Assembly: GCF_014859355.1 (NCBI RefSeq)
Contig: NZ_JACUUJ010000016.1
Location: 1 to 63,013 of the forward strand
Length of the DNA: 63,013 nt
Direction: 5' to 3'
DNA from: Yoonia sp.
GTDB taxonomy: Bacteria > Pseudomonadota > Alphaproteobacteria > Rhodobacterales > Rhodobacteraceae
Shown: positions 38,771-47,327 of the stretch, in pieces
Layout: each line of letters starts with the position of its first letter
Position numbering within the stretch: position 1 is the first letter of the stretch
Notes under the pieces: generated by a model
Told to the model about the DNA's origin: nothing
Databases searched by the model: none
Seen by the model: only the letters and a program-made list of their open reading frames with translations
Translations under genes and position numbers: made by a program

Positions 38771-38808
38771 GGGCGGGGCGACGCTCGGCTTGCGCCATCG
38801 CCCCGCCC
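38771..38808. other. GC-rich hairpin between fhs and folD
   Basis: An 11-bp perfect stem, GGGCGGGGCGA (38771-38781) and TCGCCCCGCCC (38798-38808), with a 16-base loop, 6 bases after the fhs stop. There is no T-run, so it is not a standard intrinsic terminator. It could attenuate read-through or protect the fhs mRNA end. Confidence 0.6.
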
Positions 38809-38819
38809 ACCTGCCCGCT

Positions 38820-38852
38820 GCCTTCGGCGGGGATATTTTTACGCGGAAGAAA
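38820..38852 (+). repeat. dispersed intergenic repeat, copy 2
   Basis: GCCTTCGGCGGGGATATTTT followed by ACGCGGAAGAAA. It matches copy 1 (26637-26669) at 21 of 33 positions and likewise lies immediately before a start codon, here the folD ATG at 38857. Confidence 0.6.
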
Positions 38853-38856
38853 CAAT

Positions 38857-39750
38857 ATGACAGCGACAGTAATCGACGGAAAAGCCTTTGCTGCAAAGGT
38901 GCGGGCGCAGGTGGCGACCCATGTAGAGCGATTGAGACATGACCACGGGGTTACCCCTGGTCTTGCGGTTGTGCTGGTTGGCGAGGATCCGGCCAGCCAA
39001 GTTTATGTCCGTTCCAAAGGTAAGATGACGGTCGAAGTGGGTATGACCAGTTTTGAACACAAGCTGGCCGCGCATGTAACCGAGGCGGAGTTGCTGGCGC
39101 TGATCGCGCAGCTGAACAATGACCCTGCGGTGCATGGGATTTTGGTGCAACTGCCGTTGCCGGGGCATCTGGACAGTGATCTGGTTATCAATGCGATTGA
39201 TCCGGCCAAGGATGTGGACGGGTTTCATATTTCAAACGTCGGGCTGCTGGCCACGGGGCAAAAGGCCATGGTGCCTTGCACGCCGCTGGGCTGTTTGATG
39301 ATGTTGCGTGACCATCACGGGTCGCTATCAGGTATGGAGGCTGTGATTATTGGCCGGTCGAATATCGTTGGTAAACCGATGGCGCAGCTGTTGCTGGGCG
39401 ATAGCTGCACCGTGACGATTGCCCATAGCCGGACGCGGAACCTGGCAGAGGTTGTGCGGCGCGCAGATATCGTTGTTGCCGCTGTCGGGCGGGCGCAGAT
39501 GGTGCCGGGGGGCTGGATCAAACCGGGTGCTACCGTGATTGATGTGGGCATCAACCGGGTTGATGCGCCACAAGGCGGCACCCGTCTGGTGGGGGATGTA
39601 GACTATGACAGTTGCGCGCAGGTTGCTGGTGCCATCACGCCGGTTCCGGGTGGTGTCGGCCCGATGACAATTGCCTGTCTGTTGGCCAATACCATCACCG
39701 CCTGTTGCCGCGCGCATGGTCTGCCTGAACCCGAAGCGCTGACCGCCTAG
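38857..39750 (+). CDS. folD: bifunctional methylenetetrahydrofolate dehydrogenase / methenyl-THF cyclohydrolase
   Basis: A 297-residue FolD. Landmarks are [20 protein letters not shown] with the catalytic Lys region, [24 protein letters not shown], the NADP-binding [17 protein letters not shown], and [18 protein letters not shown] near the end. It converts methylene-THF to 10-formyl-THF, the product also made by Fhs just upstream. Its TAG stop lies in the tetranucleotide CTAG, which also gives the stop of the convergent pdeM gene. Confidence 0.97.
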   Translation: MTATVIDGKAFAAKVRAQVATHVERLRHDHGVTPGLAVVLVGEDPASQVYVRSKGKMTVEVGMTSFEHKLAAHVTEAELLALIAQLNNDPAVHGILVQLPLPGHLDSDLVINAIDPAKDVDGFHISNVGLLATGQKAMVPCTPLGCLMMLRDHHGSLSGMEAVIIGRSNIVGKPMAQLLLGDSCTVTIAHSRTRNLAEVVRRADIVVAAVGRAQMVPGGWIKPGATVIDVGINRVDAPQGGTRLVGDVDYDSCAQVAGAITPVPGGVGPMTIACLLANTITACCRAHGLPEPEALTA

Positions 39751-40394
39751 CGGTGCAGCGGCACGGCAAGTGCCTTGTGGCCTGTCAGAACAGCTGTGGC
39801 GCGTGATGGAAATAACGCGCGCAATGCCGGTGTGTCGCTTGCCAACCCGCCTGTATAGGCCCCATAGGCTGGCAGGATCATCCGCTGATCATCAAACAGG
39901 AACGCAGGCCGGCTGCGCCCGGCAATCCGGTGTTTGGGATGGTAGTGGCCCGAGACTTCGCCGGGGGTGTCGCTGGCAATGTGGCGAAAGGTCAGTGCAG
40001 CGATCCGTGTCTGCGCCAGATGTGTGCCACCCAGGTTGACCGGTGCGGGGTCATGGTTTCCGGTAATCCAGATCCAATTGCGACCAGCCTGCAACTGGAT
40101 CAGCCAAAGACGCATGTCATCGGGCAGCGCTTGCGCTGCCGCCTGATCATCAAAGCTGTCACCAAGGCAAATAACGGTTTGCGGCGCGGTTGATACAATA
40201 TCGGCGGCGAGACGTTCCAGTGTTTCTTGCACTTCATATGGCGGCAACATGATCCCGCTGCGCCGCGCGATCCGGTCTGATTTGCCAAGATGCAGGTCCG
40301 ACACGCAAAGCACCGCATGATCGCGCAGAAACAGCGCACCAGACGGCAAGGCGGTGCAGCCCGTCCGGTGAAAAAAGAAATCATAACCGTTCAT
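39747..40394 (-). CDS. pdeM: ligase-associated DNA damage response endonuclease PdeM
   Basis: A 215-residue calcineurin-like metallophosphoesterase. The metal-binding motifs are [16 protein letters not shown] (D-x-H), CLGDSFDD (G-D), TGNHDPAP (G-N-H-D) and SGHYHPKH (G-H-x-H), in PdeM order. The next gene upstream on this strand is the DEXH helicase of the same ligase-associated repair set, 39 bases away. ATG 40394 is preferred to an upstream in-frame start. Its substrate is thought to be damaged DNA ends; that is from family context. Confidence 0.9.
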   Translation of the reverse strand: MNGYDFFFHRTGCTALPSGALFLRDHAVLCVSDLHLGKSDRIARRSGIMLPPYEVQETLERLAADIVSTAPQTVICLGDSFDDQAAAQALPDDMRLWLIQLQAGRNWIWITGNHDPAPVNLGGTHLAQTRIAALTFRHIASDTPGEVSGHYHPKHRIAGRSRPAFLFDDQRMILPAYGAYTGGLASDTPALRALFPSRATAVLTGHKALAVPLHR

Positions 40395-40433
40395 GACCCG
40401 TTCTTTGCGCCATGCATGCAACTGCCGCAAGGG

Positions 40434-42839
40434 TCAAATTCCGCTGACGCCCGCTGCGTTCATGAGTTTCGCGGTTTCTTCTTCCAAGAGACGGTCTTGC
40501 GCCGCCCCCTTGATCGCGATGCGGCCCATTTCCAGAAACATCGGTGCTGCAAGTGGTGTTACGTGGGCCAGCGCCACATGATCGATGCGCCCCCTTGTAC
40601 GTGCCAGCATTTCCGCGATCCGGCTAAAGTCGACCAGACCGCGCAGCGCCTCTTCGCGGGTGATTTGCAGGATCAGGTGGTTGGGGTCATATTTGGCAAG
40701 CGTGTCATAAAGGATGTCGCTGGAAAACGTGGCTTGCCGTCCTGTTTTGCGCGCTTGCGGCAGGTTACGTTCAATCAGCCCTGCAATGGTGGCAGCACCG
40801 CGAAAGGTGCGTTTCATGACTGCATTGCCGGATAGCCACGTTTCAAATCCGGCGTGCAGGTCATCAGCGTGAAACAGCGATTCGGGGGTATCGACCGGGT
40901 CCAGTCCCCAAATCAACGTTGCATAGTCGGTGCTGACAAACCCAAGGGGGTGCAGGCCTTGTTCTTCCATCCTCTGGGTCAGTAACATGCCCAGTGTTTG
41001 CATCGCGTTGCGCCCCGCAAAGCCGTAGGCGCACAGATGATGCCGCCCGTCATGTGGAAAAGTTTCGACCAGTATCCGGTCCGCTTGCGGTAGTTTTGAA
41101 ACCCGTCGCTGCAGATCAAGCCATGCGGTAGTGTGGCCTGGCAAGTTGGGCCAGGTGTCTTGCTGAAACATATGCAGGATGCGTTGTGACAACTGGGTGG
41201 AATTGGCAAATTTCGTTCCCATGAAGGTTGCGATTTTCGGCGTCTTGTCTGCGCGGCGTGTCACTTCGACAGTCATGTCGCGCAGTCCTTCGTAACGCAC
41301 GACCTGCCCCCCGATCAAAAAAGTATCGCCGGCGGTCAGTGTGGCGGCGAAGGCTTCTTCGATTTCACCCAAAGGTTTGAAGCTGTTTTTCAGGCGCACT
41401 TTGACCGTGTCGGTATCTTGAATGGTGCCGATATTCATGCGGATGCGCTGCGCTGCGCGCGGGTCGCGCAATTGCCAATTGCCGTCGGGGGTTTGCAGCA
41501 GCCGTTTCCATTTATCATAGGCGCGCAGAGCATATCCACCGGTGGCGCAGAAATCGAGGCAAGCGTCGAATACCGCGCGCGGCAGGTTGTGGTAGGCTCC
41601 GACGGTCTGAACCTCTGCAAACAGATTGTCGGCGTTGAACGGGCCAGCGCAGGCCCGGATCAGGATGTGCTGGCACAGCACATCGCGGGGGCCGGGGCCT
41701 TTGGTGTCGCCATCCAGATCATGCGCCTTTACGGCCTCTAGGGCGGCGACACATTCGATCACTTCAAACCTGTTTGCGGGCACCAGCAGCGCCTTGGATG
41801 GCGCGTTGTAACGGTGGTTGGCCCTGCCGATGCGTTGCACCAACCGTTTGATGTTCTTTGGGGCGCCAATCTGGATGACCAGATCGACATCACCCCAGTC
41901 AATTCCCAGATCAAGGCTGCCGGTGCAGACGATGGCGCGCAATTCACCTGCGACCATCGCGCTTTCGACCCGCGTACGTTGTTCCCGTGACAGGCTGCCA
42001 TGGTGAATGCCAATGGGCAGATCGTCGGTATTGGCCAACCACAGGTTGTGAAAGAATATTTCAGCCTGCGCGCGGGTATTGTGAAAGATCAGCGTGGTCT
42101 TATGTTGCCGGACCTGATCCAGAACGGCAGGAATGGCATATGCTGCCCCGCCACCGGACCAAGGCGGGTTTTCCTGCGTTGTCAGCATCGCGATATCAGG
42201 GTCTGGTCCGGGATCGGCGGTGATGATGGCACAGCGGGCGGGATGACAGGCAAGCTGCCCTGCGATGGCGGCGGGGTCTTCGACGGTGGCCGACAGCCCC
42301 ACCCGACGCAGACCGGGCGCCAGACTTTGCAATCTGCTCAGCGCCAGCATCAACTGATCGCCGCGTTTGCTTTCGGCAAGCGCGTGGATTTCGTCAATGA
42401 TCACGCGCTGCAATCCGGCAAAAATACGCGGCGCATCTTCGTAGCTGGTCAGCAGCGCAAGCGATTCAGGTGTTGTCAGTAAAATATGAGGCGGATCGGC
42501 GCGCTGGCGCCGCTTTTGTGTATAGGTGGTATCGCCGGTGCGGTCCTCGATCCGGATGGGCAGGCCCATCTGTTCGATCGGCGTGCGCAGGTTGCGTTTG
42601 ATATCTGACGCCAACGCCTTTAACGGCGACACATAAAGCGTGTGCAACCCGCTGTGCTGACCTGTCGCCAGTGCTGTCAATGTGGGCAAGAATCCGGCCA
42701 TCGTCTTGCCGCCGCCTGTCGGGGCGATCAGCAACAGCGCCGCTGCGTCTGCATGGTCGATCATGGCCTGCTGGTGGGGATGGATCACCCAGCCGCGTTC
42801 CGCAAACCAGCCTGCTATGATGGGGGAAAGGCATGTCAT
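40434..42839 (-). CDS. ligase-associated DNA damage response DEXH-box helicase (Lhr-like)
   Basis: An 801-residue superfamily-2 helicase. Motifs in order are APTGGGKTMAGFLPTL (Walker A), LYVSPLKALASDIKRNL, LLTTPESLALL, VIIDEIHALAESKRGDQL (DEIH), GLSATVEDP, then VCTGSLDLGIDWGDVDLVIQ and LVQRIGRANHRYN. The Lhr-core winged helix and a C-terminal DUF occupy the rest. This is the helicase of the mycobacterial-type 'ligase-associated' operon (ligase, exonuclease-like factor, helicase, PdeM). Here only helicase and PdeM are neighbours; ligase and exonuclease genes are not in the window. The ribosome binding site is weak. Confidence 0.93.
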   Translation of the reverse strand: MTCLSPIIAGWFAERGWVIHPHQQAMIDHADAAALLLIAPTGGGKTMAGFLPTLTALATGQHSGLHTLYVSPLKALASDIKRNLRTPIEQMGLPIRIEDRTGDTTYTQKRRQRADPPHILLTTPESLALLTSYEDAPRIFAGLQRVIIDEIHALAESKRGDQLMLALSRLQSLAPGLRRVGLSATVEDPAAIAGQLACHPARCAIITADPGPDPDIAMLTTQENPPWSGGGAAYAIPAVLDQVRQHKTTLIFHNTRAQAEIFFHNLWLANTDDLPIGIHHGSLSREQRTRVESAMVAGELRAIVCTGSLDLGIDWGDVDLVIQIGAPKNIKRLVQRIGRANHRYNAPSKALLVPANRFEVIECVAALEAVKAHDLDGDTKGPGPRDVLCQHILIRACAGPFNADNLFAEVQTVGAYHNLPRAVFDACLDFCATGGYALRAYDKWKRLLQTPDGNWQLRDPRAAQRIRMNIGTIQDTDTVKVRLKNSFKPLGEIEEAFAATLTAGDTFLIGGQVVRYEGLRDMTVEVTRRADKTPKIATFMGTKFANSTQLSQRILHMFQQDTWPNLPGHTTAWLDLQRRVSKLPQADRILVETFPHDGRHHLCAYGFAGRNAMQTLGMLLTQRMEEQGLHPLGFVSTDYATLIWGLDPVDTPESLFHADDLHAGFETWLSGNAVMKRTFRGAATIAGLIERNLPQARKTGRQATFSSDILYDTLAKYDPNHLILQITREEALRGLVDFSRIAEMLARTRGRIDHVALAHVTPLAAPMFLEMGRIAIKGAAQDRLLEEETAKLMNAAGVSGI

Positions 42840-42910
42840 CAGGCTGAATTGGGGTCGGCCCGCGAACGATCAAGCCTAAGCAATTCTTTTTTGCACTTTG
42901 GCCGTGATAA

Positions 42911-42943
42911 AGAAAAAAGGCTTCCCCTTTGGAAAGGGAAGCC
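42911..42943 (-). terminator. Rho-independent terminator after the AAA+ ATPase gene
   Basis: On the minus strand an 8-bp stem GGCTTCCC / GGGAAGCC (42943-42936 with 42926-42919), extended by TTT/AAA pairs, is followed by TTTTTTCT. It lies 39 bases after the ATPase stop and marks the end of the Tad block. Confidence 0.88.
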
Positions 42944-42981
42944 AGTTGCTTGGGAGTTCGCAATGCGGTGAATGACGGCAG

Positions 42982-44292
42982 TCAGCGCACAATCTCTTCT
43001 TCCTTGACGAACATGTTCGCCCATGCGCGGTCGATCAGTTCGGGTGACATTTGATAGGGGATCCCTTCAAATTCGCAAATTGCAATCATCTGGTCGATCA
43101 GAAAAATAGGTTGATAGTTCGCATAGACATTGTCGATCTCAGGGTAGCGGACGTTCAGCAGATGGATCAGCGTTTCTTCGTCCAATGGCATTTGTCGCTT
43201 GCGGGCGACCATGGCGAAAATCTTGAGGTAGTCTTCTTGATTGGGTCCATCGATTTTGATCTTGAAGAAAATCCGTCGCAAAGCAGCTTGGTCAAAAATC
43301 GCATTGGGGTGAAAGTTGGTGGAGAAAATGACCAGTGTATCGAAAGGCACTTCGAATTTTTCACCCGATTGCAGCGCTAGAATATCCTTGTTTTCTTCCA
43401 GCGGAACGATCCAACGGTTGACAAGCGTTTGAGGCGGTTCGGCTTGGCGGCCAAGGTCATCGACGATGAAGATACCGCCAGTTGATTTCAACTGAAGCGG
43501 TGCCTGATAAGTCCGTGCCGTGGGGTTGTAGACAAGATCAAGCATGGATAATGACAATTCACCGCCTGTGATTACCGTAGGACGTTCGCAGCGCACATAG
43601 CGGGTATCAAACCGGCCAGACGTCCGGCGCAGGCTGGTGGGGTCATCAACGTCATCCTCGGCAGAGGAATGCACGATTGGGTCATAGACAGTGATGACCT
43701 GACCTGAATATTCAATGGCCCGTGGCACATAGATCTTGTCCCCCAAGGCATCCCTGATCCCGTTGGAGATTGACGATTTGCCGTTGCCCGGTGGGCCATA
43801 CATCAGGATCGATCTGCCAGCACTGACAGCAGGGCCAAGGTTTGACAGCAGATCGTCAGGCAAGATCAAGTGGTTCATTGCGTTGGATAATTGGTCGCGC
43901 GTGATCTGGATGTTGCGGATCGACTGCCGTTTGATCTGTTCGCGGTATACATCCAGCGGCACAGGCATCGCGCCGTAATATTCGGACTGGTTCAACGCAT
44001 CCAGCGCGCGCGCGCGCCCTGCATCGGTCAGTTGATATCCCATTTCAGTGCCGTTGTTGGCATTGAGCGTGCCTGTCGCCTCTAACAGCAGCTGGCCGCG
44101 GGCCAGATCAACCAGTTCCTGTGTCACTGCGACAGGCAAGCAAATGGCCCGGCTGATCTGTGACACCTGATCCAGGTTCATGCGAAACATGGTTTTGATC
44201 AGGATGTCGCGCATCATCGACCTTGGCAGCAACATCCCGTCAAGACTGCGAGGGGCAGGCGGTGCCATAACGCCGGTAGCTTGCATATTCAT
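42982..44292 (-). CDS. AAA+ ATPase at the end of the Tad pilus locus
   Basis: A 436-residue protein. Residues 1 to about 150 are an N-terminal region that includes a winged-helix-like stretch (MMRDILIKTMFRMNLDQVSQ, then GYQLTDAGRARALDAL). The P-loop YGPPGNGKSSIS is near 165-173, Walker B-like GGIFIVDDLGRQ follows, then a sensor-1-like VIFSTNFHPNAIFDQAALRR with an arginine finger candidate. I do not recognise a named family; similar ATPases are, as I recall, annotated as associated with Flp pilus assembly. It lies 108 bases after cpaA on the same strand. AGGGG supports ATG 44292. A role in pilus assembly or disassembly is inferred from position. Confidence 0.8.
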   Translation of the reverse strand: MNMQATGVMAPPAPRSLDGMLLPRSMMRDILIKTMFRMNLDQVSQISRAICLPVAVTQELVDLARGQLLLEATGTLNANNGTEMGYQLTDAGRARALDALNQSEYYGAMPVPLDVYREQIKRQSIRNIQITRDQLSNAMNHLILPDDLLSNLGPAVSAGRSILMYGPPGNGKSSISNGIRDALGDKIYVPRAIEYSGQVITVYDPIVHSSAEDDVDDPTSLRRTSGRFDTRYVRCERPTVITGGELSLSMLDLVYNPTARTYQAPLQLKSTGGIFIVDDLGRQAEPPQTLVNRWIVPLEENKDILALQSGEKFEVPFDTLVIFSTNFHPNAIFDQAALRRIFFKIKIDGPNQEDYLKIFAMVARKRQMPLDEETLIHLLNVRYPEIDNVYANYQPIFLIDQMIAICEFEGIPYQMSPELIDRAWANMFVKEEEIVR

Positions 44293-44400
44293 TACTTTTT
44301 TCCCCTGCTGCAATGGGATTGGCATATCGCGCCGACCCCCTATGCATCGCAGTGCATTATGGCGAAATCGTGAACAAAGATGTCCCAGTCCAAGGCATTA

Positions 44401-44901
44401 TCAGCCAGGTGTGCGATATATTGCGACCAATAAAAGGTAAAAAAGCAGCGTCATACCCAGCGGCAGGCCCATGGGAAACCGTCTGCCGCTGTGCCAGCTT
44501 TCCCAGTGCGGCACCAATTTGCGCAGGCCTCCATATTTGGCGATACGATGCACGACATAGCCCGCAAGAAGGCATGACGCCAAAACAAGAACGATCAGTT
44601 GGATATCACCCAAAGCGAACATCGGTGCCGCCGCCGCGATGAATTTCGCATCACCCGCCCCCATGAGCCGCGCTGCATTCAGCAAGATCCCGACCAGCAG
44701 CGCCACAATCATATGCGTCCACTGCCAAAGATAGGTCTCGATCGGAAATGCGAACAGCCCCAACACAGCATAGGCACCAGCAAGCGCCATGACCGCCTTG
44801 TTTGGAATTTTCATCGTGCTCATATCGCTCCATGCGACATAGATCGCGATGGGGATGACCGCAGGCAAAAACCAAAAAGCAGCGGATGCAGGCAAAACCA
44901 T
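44401..44901 (-). CDS. cpaA: A24 family prepilin peptidase (TadV/CpaA)
   Basis: A 166-residue polytopic aspartic peptidase that removes the leader of Flp prepilins at the inner membrane. About five helices are visible. The two catalytic aspartates are in AWSDMSTMKIPN (Asp26) and in the GAGDAKF motif. The start ATG directly abuts the tadD stop, so the two are cotranslated. Its likely substrates are the two Flp pilins at 54.7 and 55.1 kb, which share the same cleavage context. Confidence 0.94.
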   Translation of the reverse strand: MVLPASAAFWFLPAVIPIAIYVAWSDMSTMKIPNKAVMALAGAYAVLGLFAFPIETYLWQWTHMIVALLVGILLNAARLMGAGDAKFIAAAAPMFALGDIQLIVLVLASCLLAGYVVHRIAKYGGLRKLVPHWESWHSGRRFPMGLPLGMTLLFYLLLVAIYRTPG

Positions 44902-45756
44902 TCAGTTCACAACGTTTGATTCAAGTGCTTCCAACGCGCGAACAGCTTCGGGAAAAAACTGTGGGTGTGTTTCGATCGCGTCATTCAAAAGGGATTTTCC
45001 GATGGTGACATCGTTTTGCTTGATCGCGGCAAGCGCCATCGTGTGCAGCAGCTGCGCCCGTTCGATCTGCGTCATTGGAATGACGGGAAGAGCATAGTTG
45101 CGTTGGGCGCCGCGTGCCAGAACAAGGTTGTTCTTGGCTGTGAAGATATCGCCATCATAGCGCAGGGCATCAATAAAAAGCCGCTCTGCTGCGGGGTAAT
45201 CGCCGCGGGTCAGTTTTGAAAATCCCCAGTTATTATAAACACTTGCCGGACGTGTTGTCAGACTGGCGGCGGTTTCATAAAAACTGTCTGCCTTGGTCCA
45301 CTGTTTCTTGCTGTCGGCGACCATCGCCTCTAGCCGGTAGCGTTTGAAGGTTTCATAGGTTGGCGGGATCGTGTTCAAAGCGCCCGCCGCATCGTCCCAG
45401 CGGTTGTTGCGAATCAGCGCATCGGCCAGTTCGACCCGGTCGTCGTTGTTCGCATCAGGATGGGTGACGACAACGCCCCAGGCCGTGGCCGCTTCGGGGC
45501 TGCGACCTGCTCGGATCAAGGATTTTGCCAGGCCGCGTTGCAGGTCAATCCGCCCCGGATCGCTGGCGTTGGCGCGTGTGAAATAGGCGACGGCCTCGTT
45601 CGGGTCACCGACCGTCAACATCACATCATTCAGGTTGCTTTCGTCAACGACGTTCAGGTCACGCAGGGCGCGTTCGACTTCTGAATCGCCAGATTTTTCA
45701 CAAGCGGACAAACCAAAGGCCCCCGCACAAAGCGTCAGAAAAATGAGGTGGCGCAT
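44902..45756 (-). CDS. tadD: TadD-like TPR lipoprotein
   Basis: A 284-residue lipoprotein with lipobox LSAC (Cys19) and TPR-type helices in the mature part (AVAYFTRANASDPGRIDLQR, ADSFYETAASL, then VYNNWGFSKLTRGDYPAAER, FIDALRYD). TadD proteins pilot secretin assembly in the Tad pilus system. It lies between another TPR lipoprotein gene and cpaA in one operon. Confidence 0.9.
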   Translation of the reverse strand: MRHLIFLTLCAGAFGLSACEKSGDSEVERALRDLNVVDESNLNDVMLTVGDPNEAVAYFTRANASDPGRIDLQRGLAKSLIRAGRSPEAATAWGVVVTHPDANNDDRVELADALIRNNRWDDAAGALNTIPPTYETFKRYRLEAMVADSKKQWTKADSFYETAASLTTRPASVYNNWGFSKLTRGDYPAAERLFIDALRYDGDIFTAKNNLVLARGAQRNYALPVIPMTQIERAQLLHTMALAAIKQNDVTIGKSLLNDAIETHPQFFPEAVRALEALESNVVN

Positions 45757-45783
45757 GTTTCTGCGTCCTTTTGCTGCTCTTGC

Positions 45784-46344
45784 TTAAAGATCCGTCATCA
45801 GAATAAAATCACCTGCACCGCGGCGGATCAAACTGAAAGTCTGGACGTCCTCTATCACAGTATCAGCCGGATTTGCCAAATTTGCGAGGGCAAAGCGCAA
45901 ATTGTTGCGAATTTCATCCGAATTTCCGTTATCTGCGGCAAATGCGCGCTCAAAAAACGCGCTCGCTTCACCAGCCTGGCCCTTTTCCATCAGAACAACG
46001 CCAAGATTGTTCAAAGCGGGCACAAAGGTCGGGTCTTCTTGTGTCGCGCGGCGCAGCCAACGTTCGGCTTGGTTCAGCCGCCCGAGTTTCAGGTTTGCTG
46101 ATCCGATTGCCGACATTGTATCAATGTTCAGCCCTTGTTGCGCCGCCGCGCGATTATACGCCTTGAGAGCAAGGTCGTATTCTGCCCCGGCCATCAACCG
46201 GTGTCCAATGATCAGCCCGTCAATATCTGATTGGCCGGAAACGCCCGGTGCAAAAACCCCGTCACTTGACCGATGAAAGCCGCCTGTAGAACAGGCGGCA
46301 AGTCCGATAAGCACCAGACCGAGAAAGGCCCGTGATTTGCGCAT
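45784..46344 (-). CDS. TPR lipoprotein, second TadD-like protein of the Tad operon
   Basis: A 186-residue protein with a lipobox (GLAAC, Cys18) and two or three TPR units (AGAEYDLALKAYNRAAAQQG, SANLKLGRLNQAERWLRRAT, NNLGVVLMEKGQAGEASAFF). It is shorter than TadD and follows tadC by four bases. Having two TPR lipoproteins in a row is common in alphaproteobacterial Tad loci; they may share work in placing the secretin. Confidence 0.88.
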   Translation of the reverse strand: MRKSRAFLGLVLIGLAACSTGGFHRSSDGVFAPGVSGQSDIDGLIIGHRLMAGAEYDLALKAYNRAAAQQGLNIDTMSAIGSANLKLGRLNQAERWLRRATQEDPTFVPALNNLGVVLMEKGQAGEASAFFERAFAADNGNSDEIRNNLRFALANLANPADTVIEDVQTFSLIRRGAGDFILMTDL

Positions 46345-46348
46345 GAAT

Positions 46349-47317
46349 TCAACCGCCCCCAAGGTTTTTGACGATCGCATAGATTGATGGACCGATCAAG
46401 ATCGCCATCAGGGGGGGCACGGTCAGCATCATGGTCGCAAGCGTCATTTTGGTAGGAAGTTTGTTTGCCTTTTCTTCGGCGCGCATCACGCGTTTATCGC
46501 GCATTTCTGATGCATAAACCCGTAAGGCATCTGCAATGGATGTCCCGAACTGTTGGGACTGCACCAAAACCGTGACAAAACTGGAAATATCCTGCACGCC
46601 CGCCCGGTCTGACATATCTTTCAGAACGGTATTTTTATCCTTGCCCGCCTTGATTTCCTGGCTGACGGTTTCAAATTCTTCCGCCAGCTCTGGAAAACCT
46701 GCCTTTAATTCATGGGCCACGCGGATGATCGATTGGTCCATGGATTGCCCCGCCTCGACGCAGACCAGCATCATGTCCAGACTGTCGGGAAATCCATTGG
46801 TAATCGCCTCTTTTCGGACGCCTTGACGGCGCGTTACCCAATATTTTGGCAAAATATAGCCAACGCCGCCGGGCACCATGATCATCAGAACCAGATTCTG
46901 GGTCGTCACATCGCCCAGCGCCATCTGGTACAGCGCATAAATACCGCCAAGGACAAGGCCCAGCACACCCAGAGCAAACTGCGAAAAATGATAGATCCGG
47001 ACCGCATTTTTGCTGCGATACCCAGCTTGCAGAAGCTTGAGCTTGACGGCGCTGAATTCTGCCGCGTTTTGCGGTTCGAGAAAGTTTGCGTATTTTTCCA
47101 GTTTATCCCTGTTGCCAACATTACGCAGCTTTTCACCCTTGGTAGGTTTTTCGCTGGTCTGTCGGTTCATGGCCTTCAGTTTGTCAAGCGGATCAACCTC
47201 GCGCTTAAGAAATAGGGGTAAGGCAATCAGGATCAGGAAGACCCCCAACAGCCCCACAATCATCAACCCACCAAAAGGGCCTAGGTTGTCTGTCAAAAAT
47301 GCCTGGATCGCTTGCAT
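46349..47317 (-). CDS. tadC: Tad pilus inner-membrane protein TadC
   Basis: A 322-residue T2SSF-domain platform protein. It has a helix at about 15-37, a basic stretch, helices near 115-155, the T2SSF core (NGFPDSLDMMLVCVEAGQSM, then IRVAHELKAGFPELAEEF) and a C-terminal helix (TLATMMLTVPPLMAILIGP). With TadB it forms the platform on which the CpaF ATPase acts to assemble Flp pili. It is 10 bases after tadB. Confidence 0.94.
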   Translation of the reverse strand: MQAIQAFLTDNLGPFGGLMIVGLLGVFLILIALPLFLKREVDPLDKLKAMNRQTSEKPTKGEKLRNVGNRDKLEKYANFLEPQNAAEFSAVKLKLLQAGYRSKNAVRIYHFSQFALGVLGLVLGGIYALYQMALGDVTTQNLVLMIMVPGGVGYILPKYWVTRRQGVRKEAITNGFPDSLDMMLVCVEAGQSMDQSIIRVAHELKAGFPELAEEFETVSQEIKAGKDKNTVLKDMSDRAGVQDISSFVTVLVQSQQFGTSIADALRVYASEMRDKRVMRAEEKANKLPTKMTLATMMLTVPPLMAILIGPSIYAIVKNLGGG

Positions 47318-47327
47318 GGGTGTCTCC

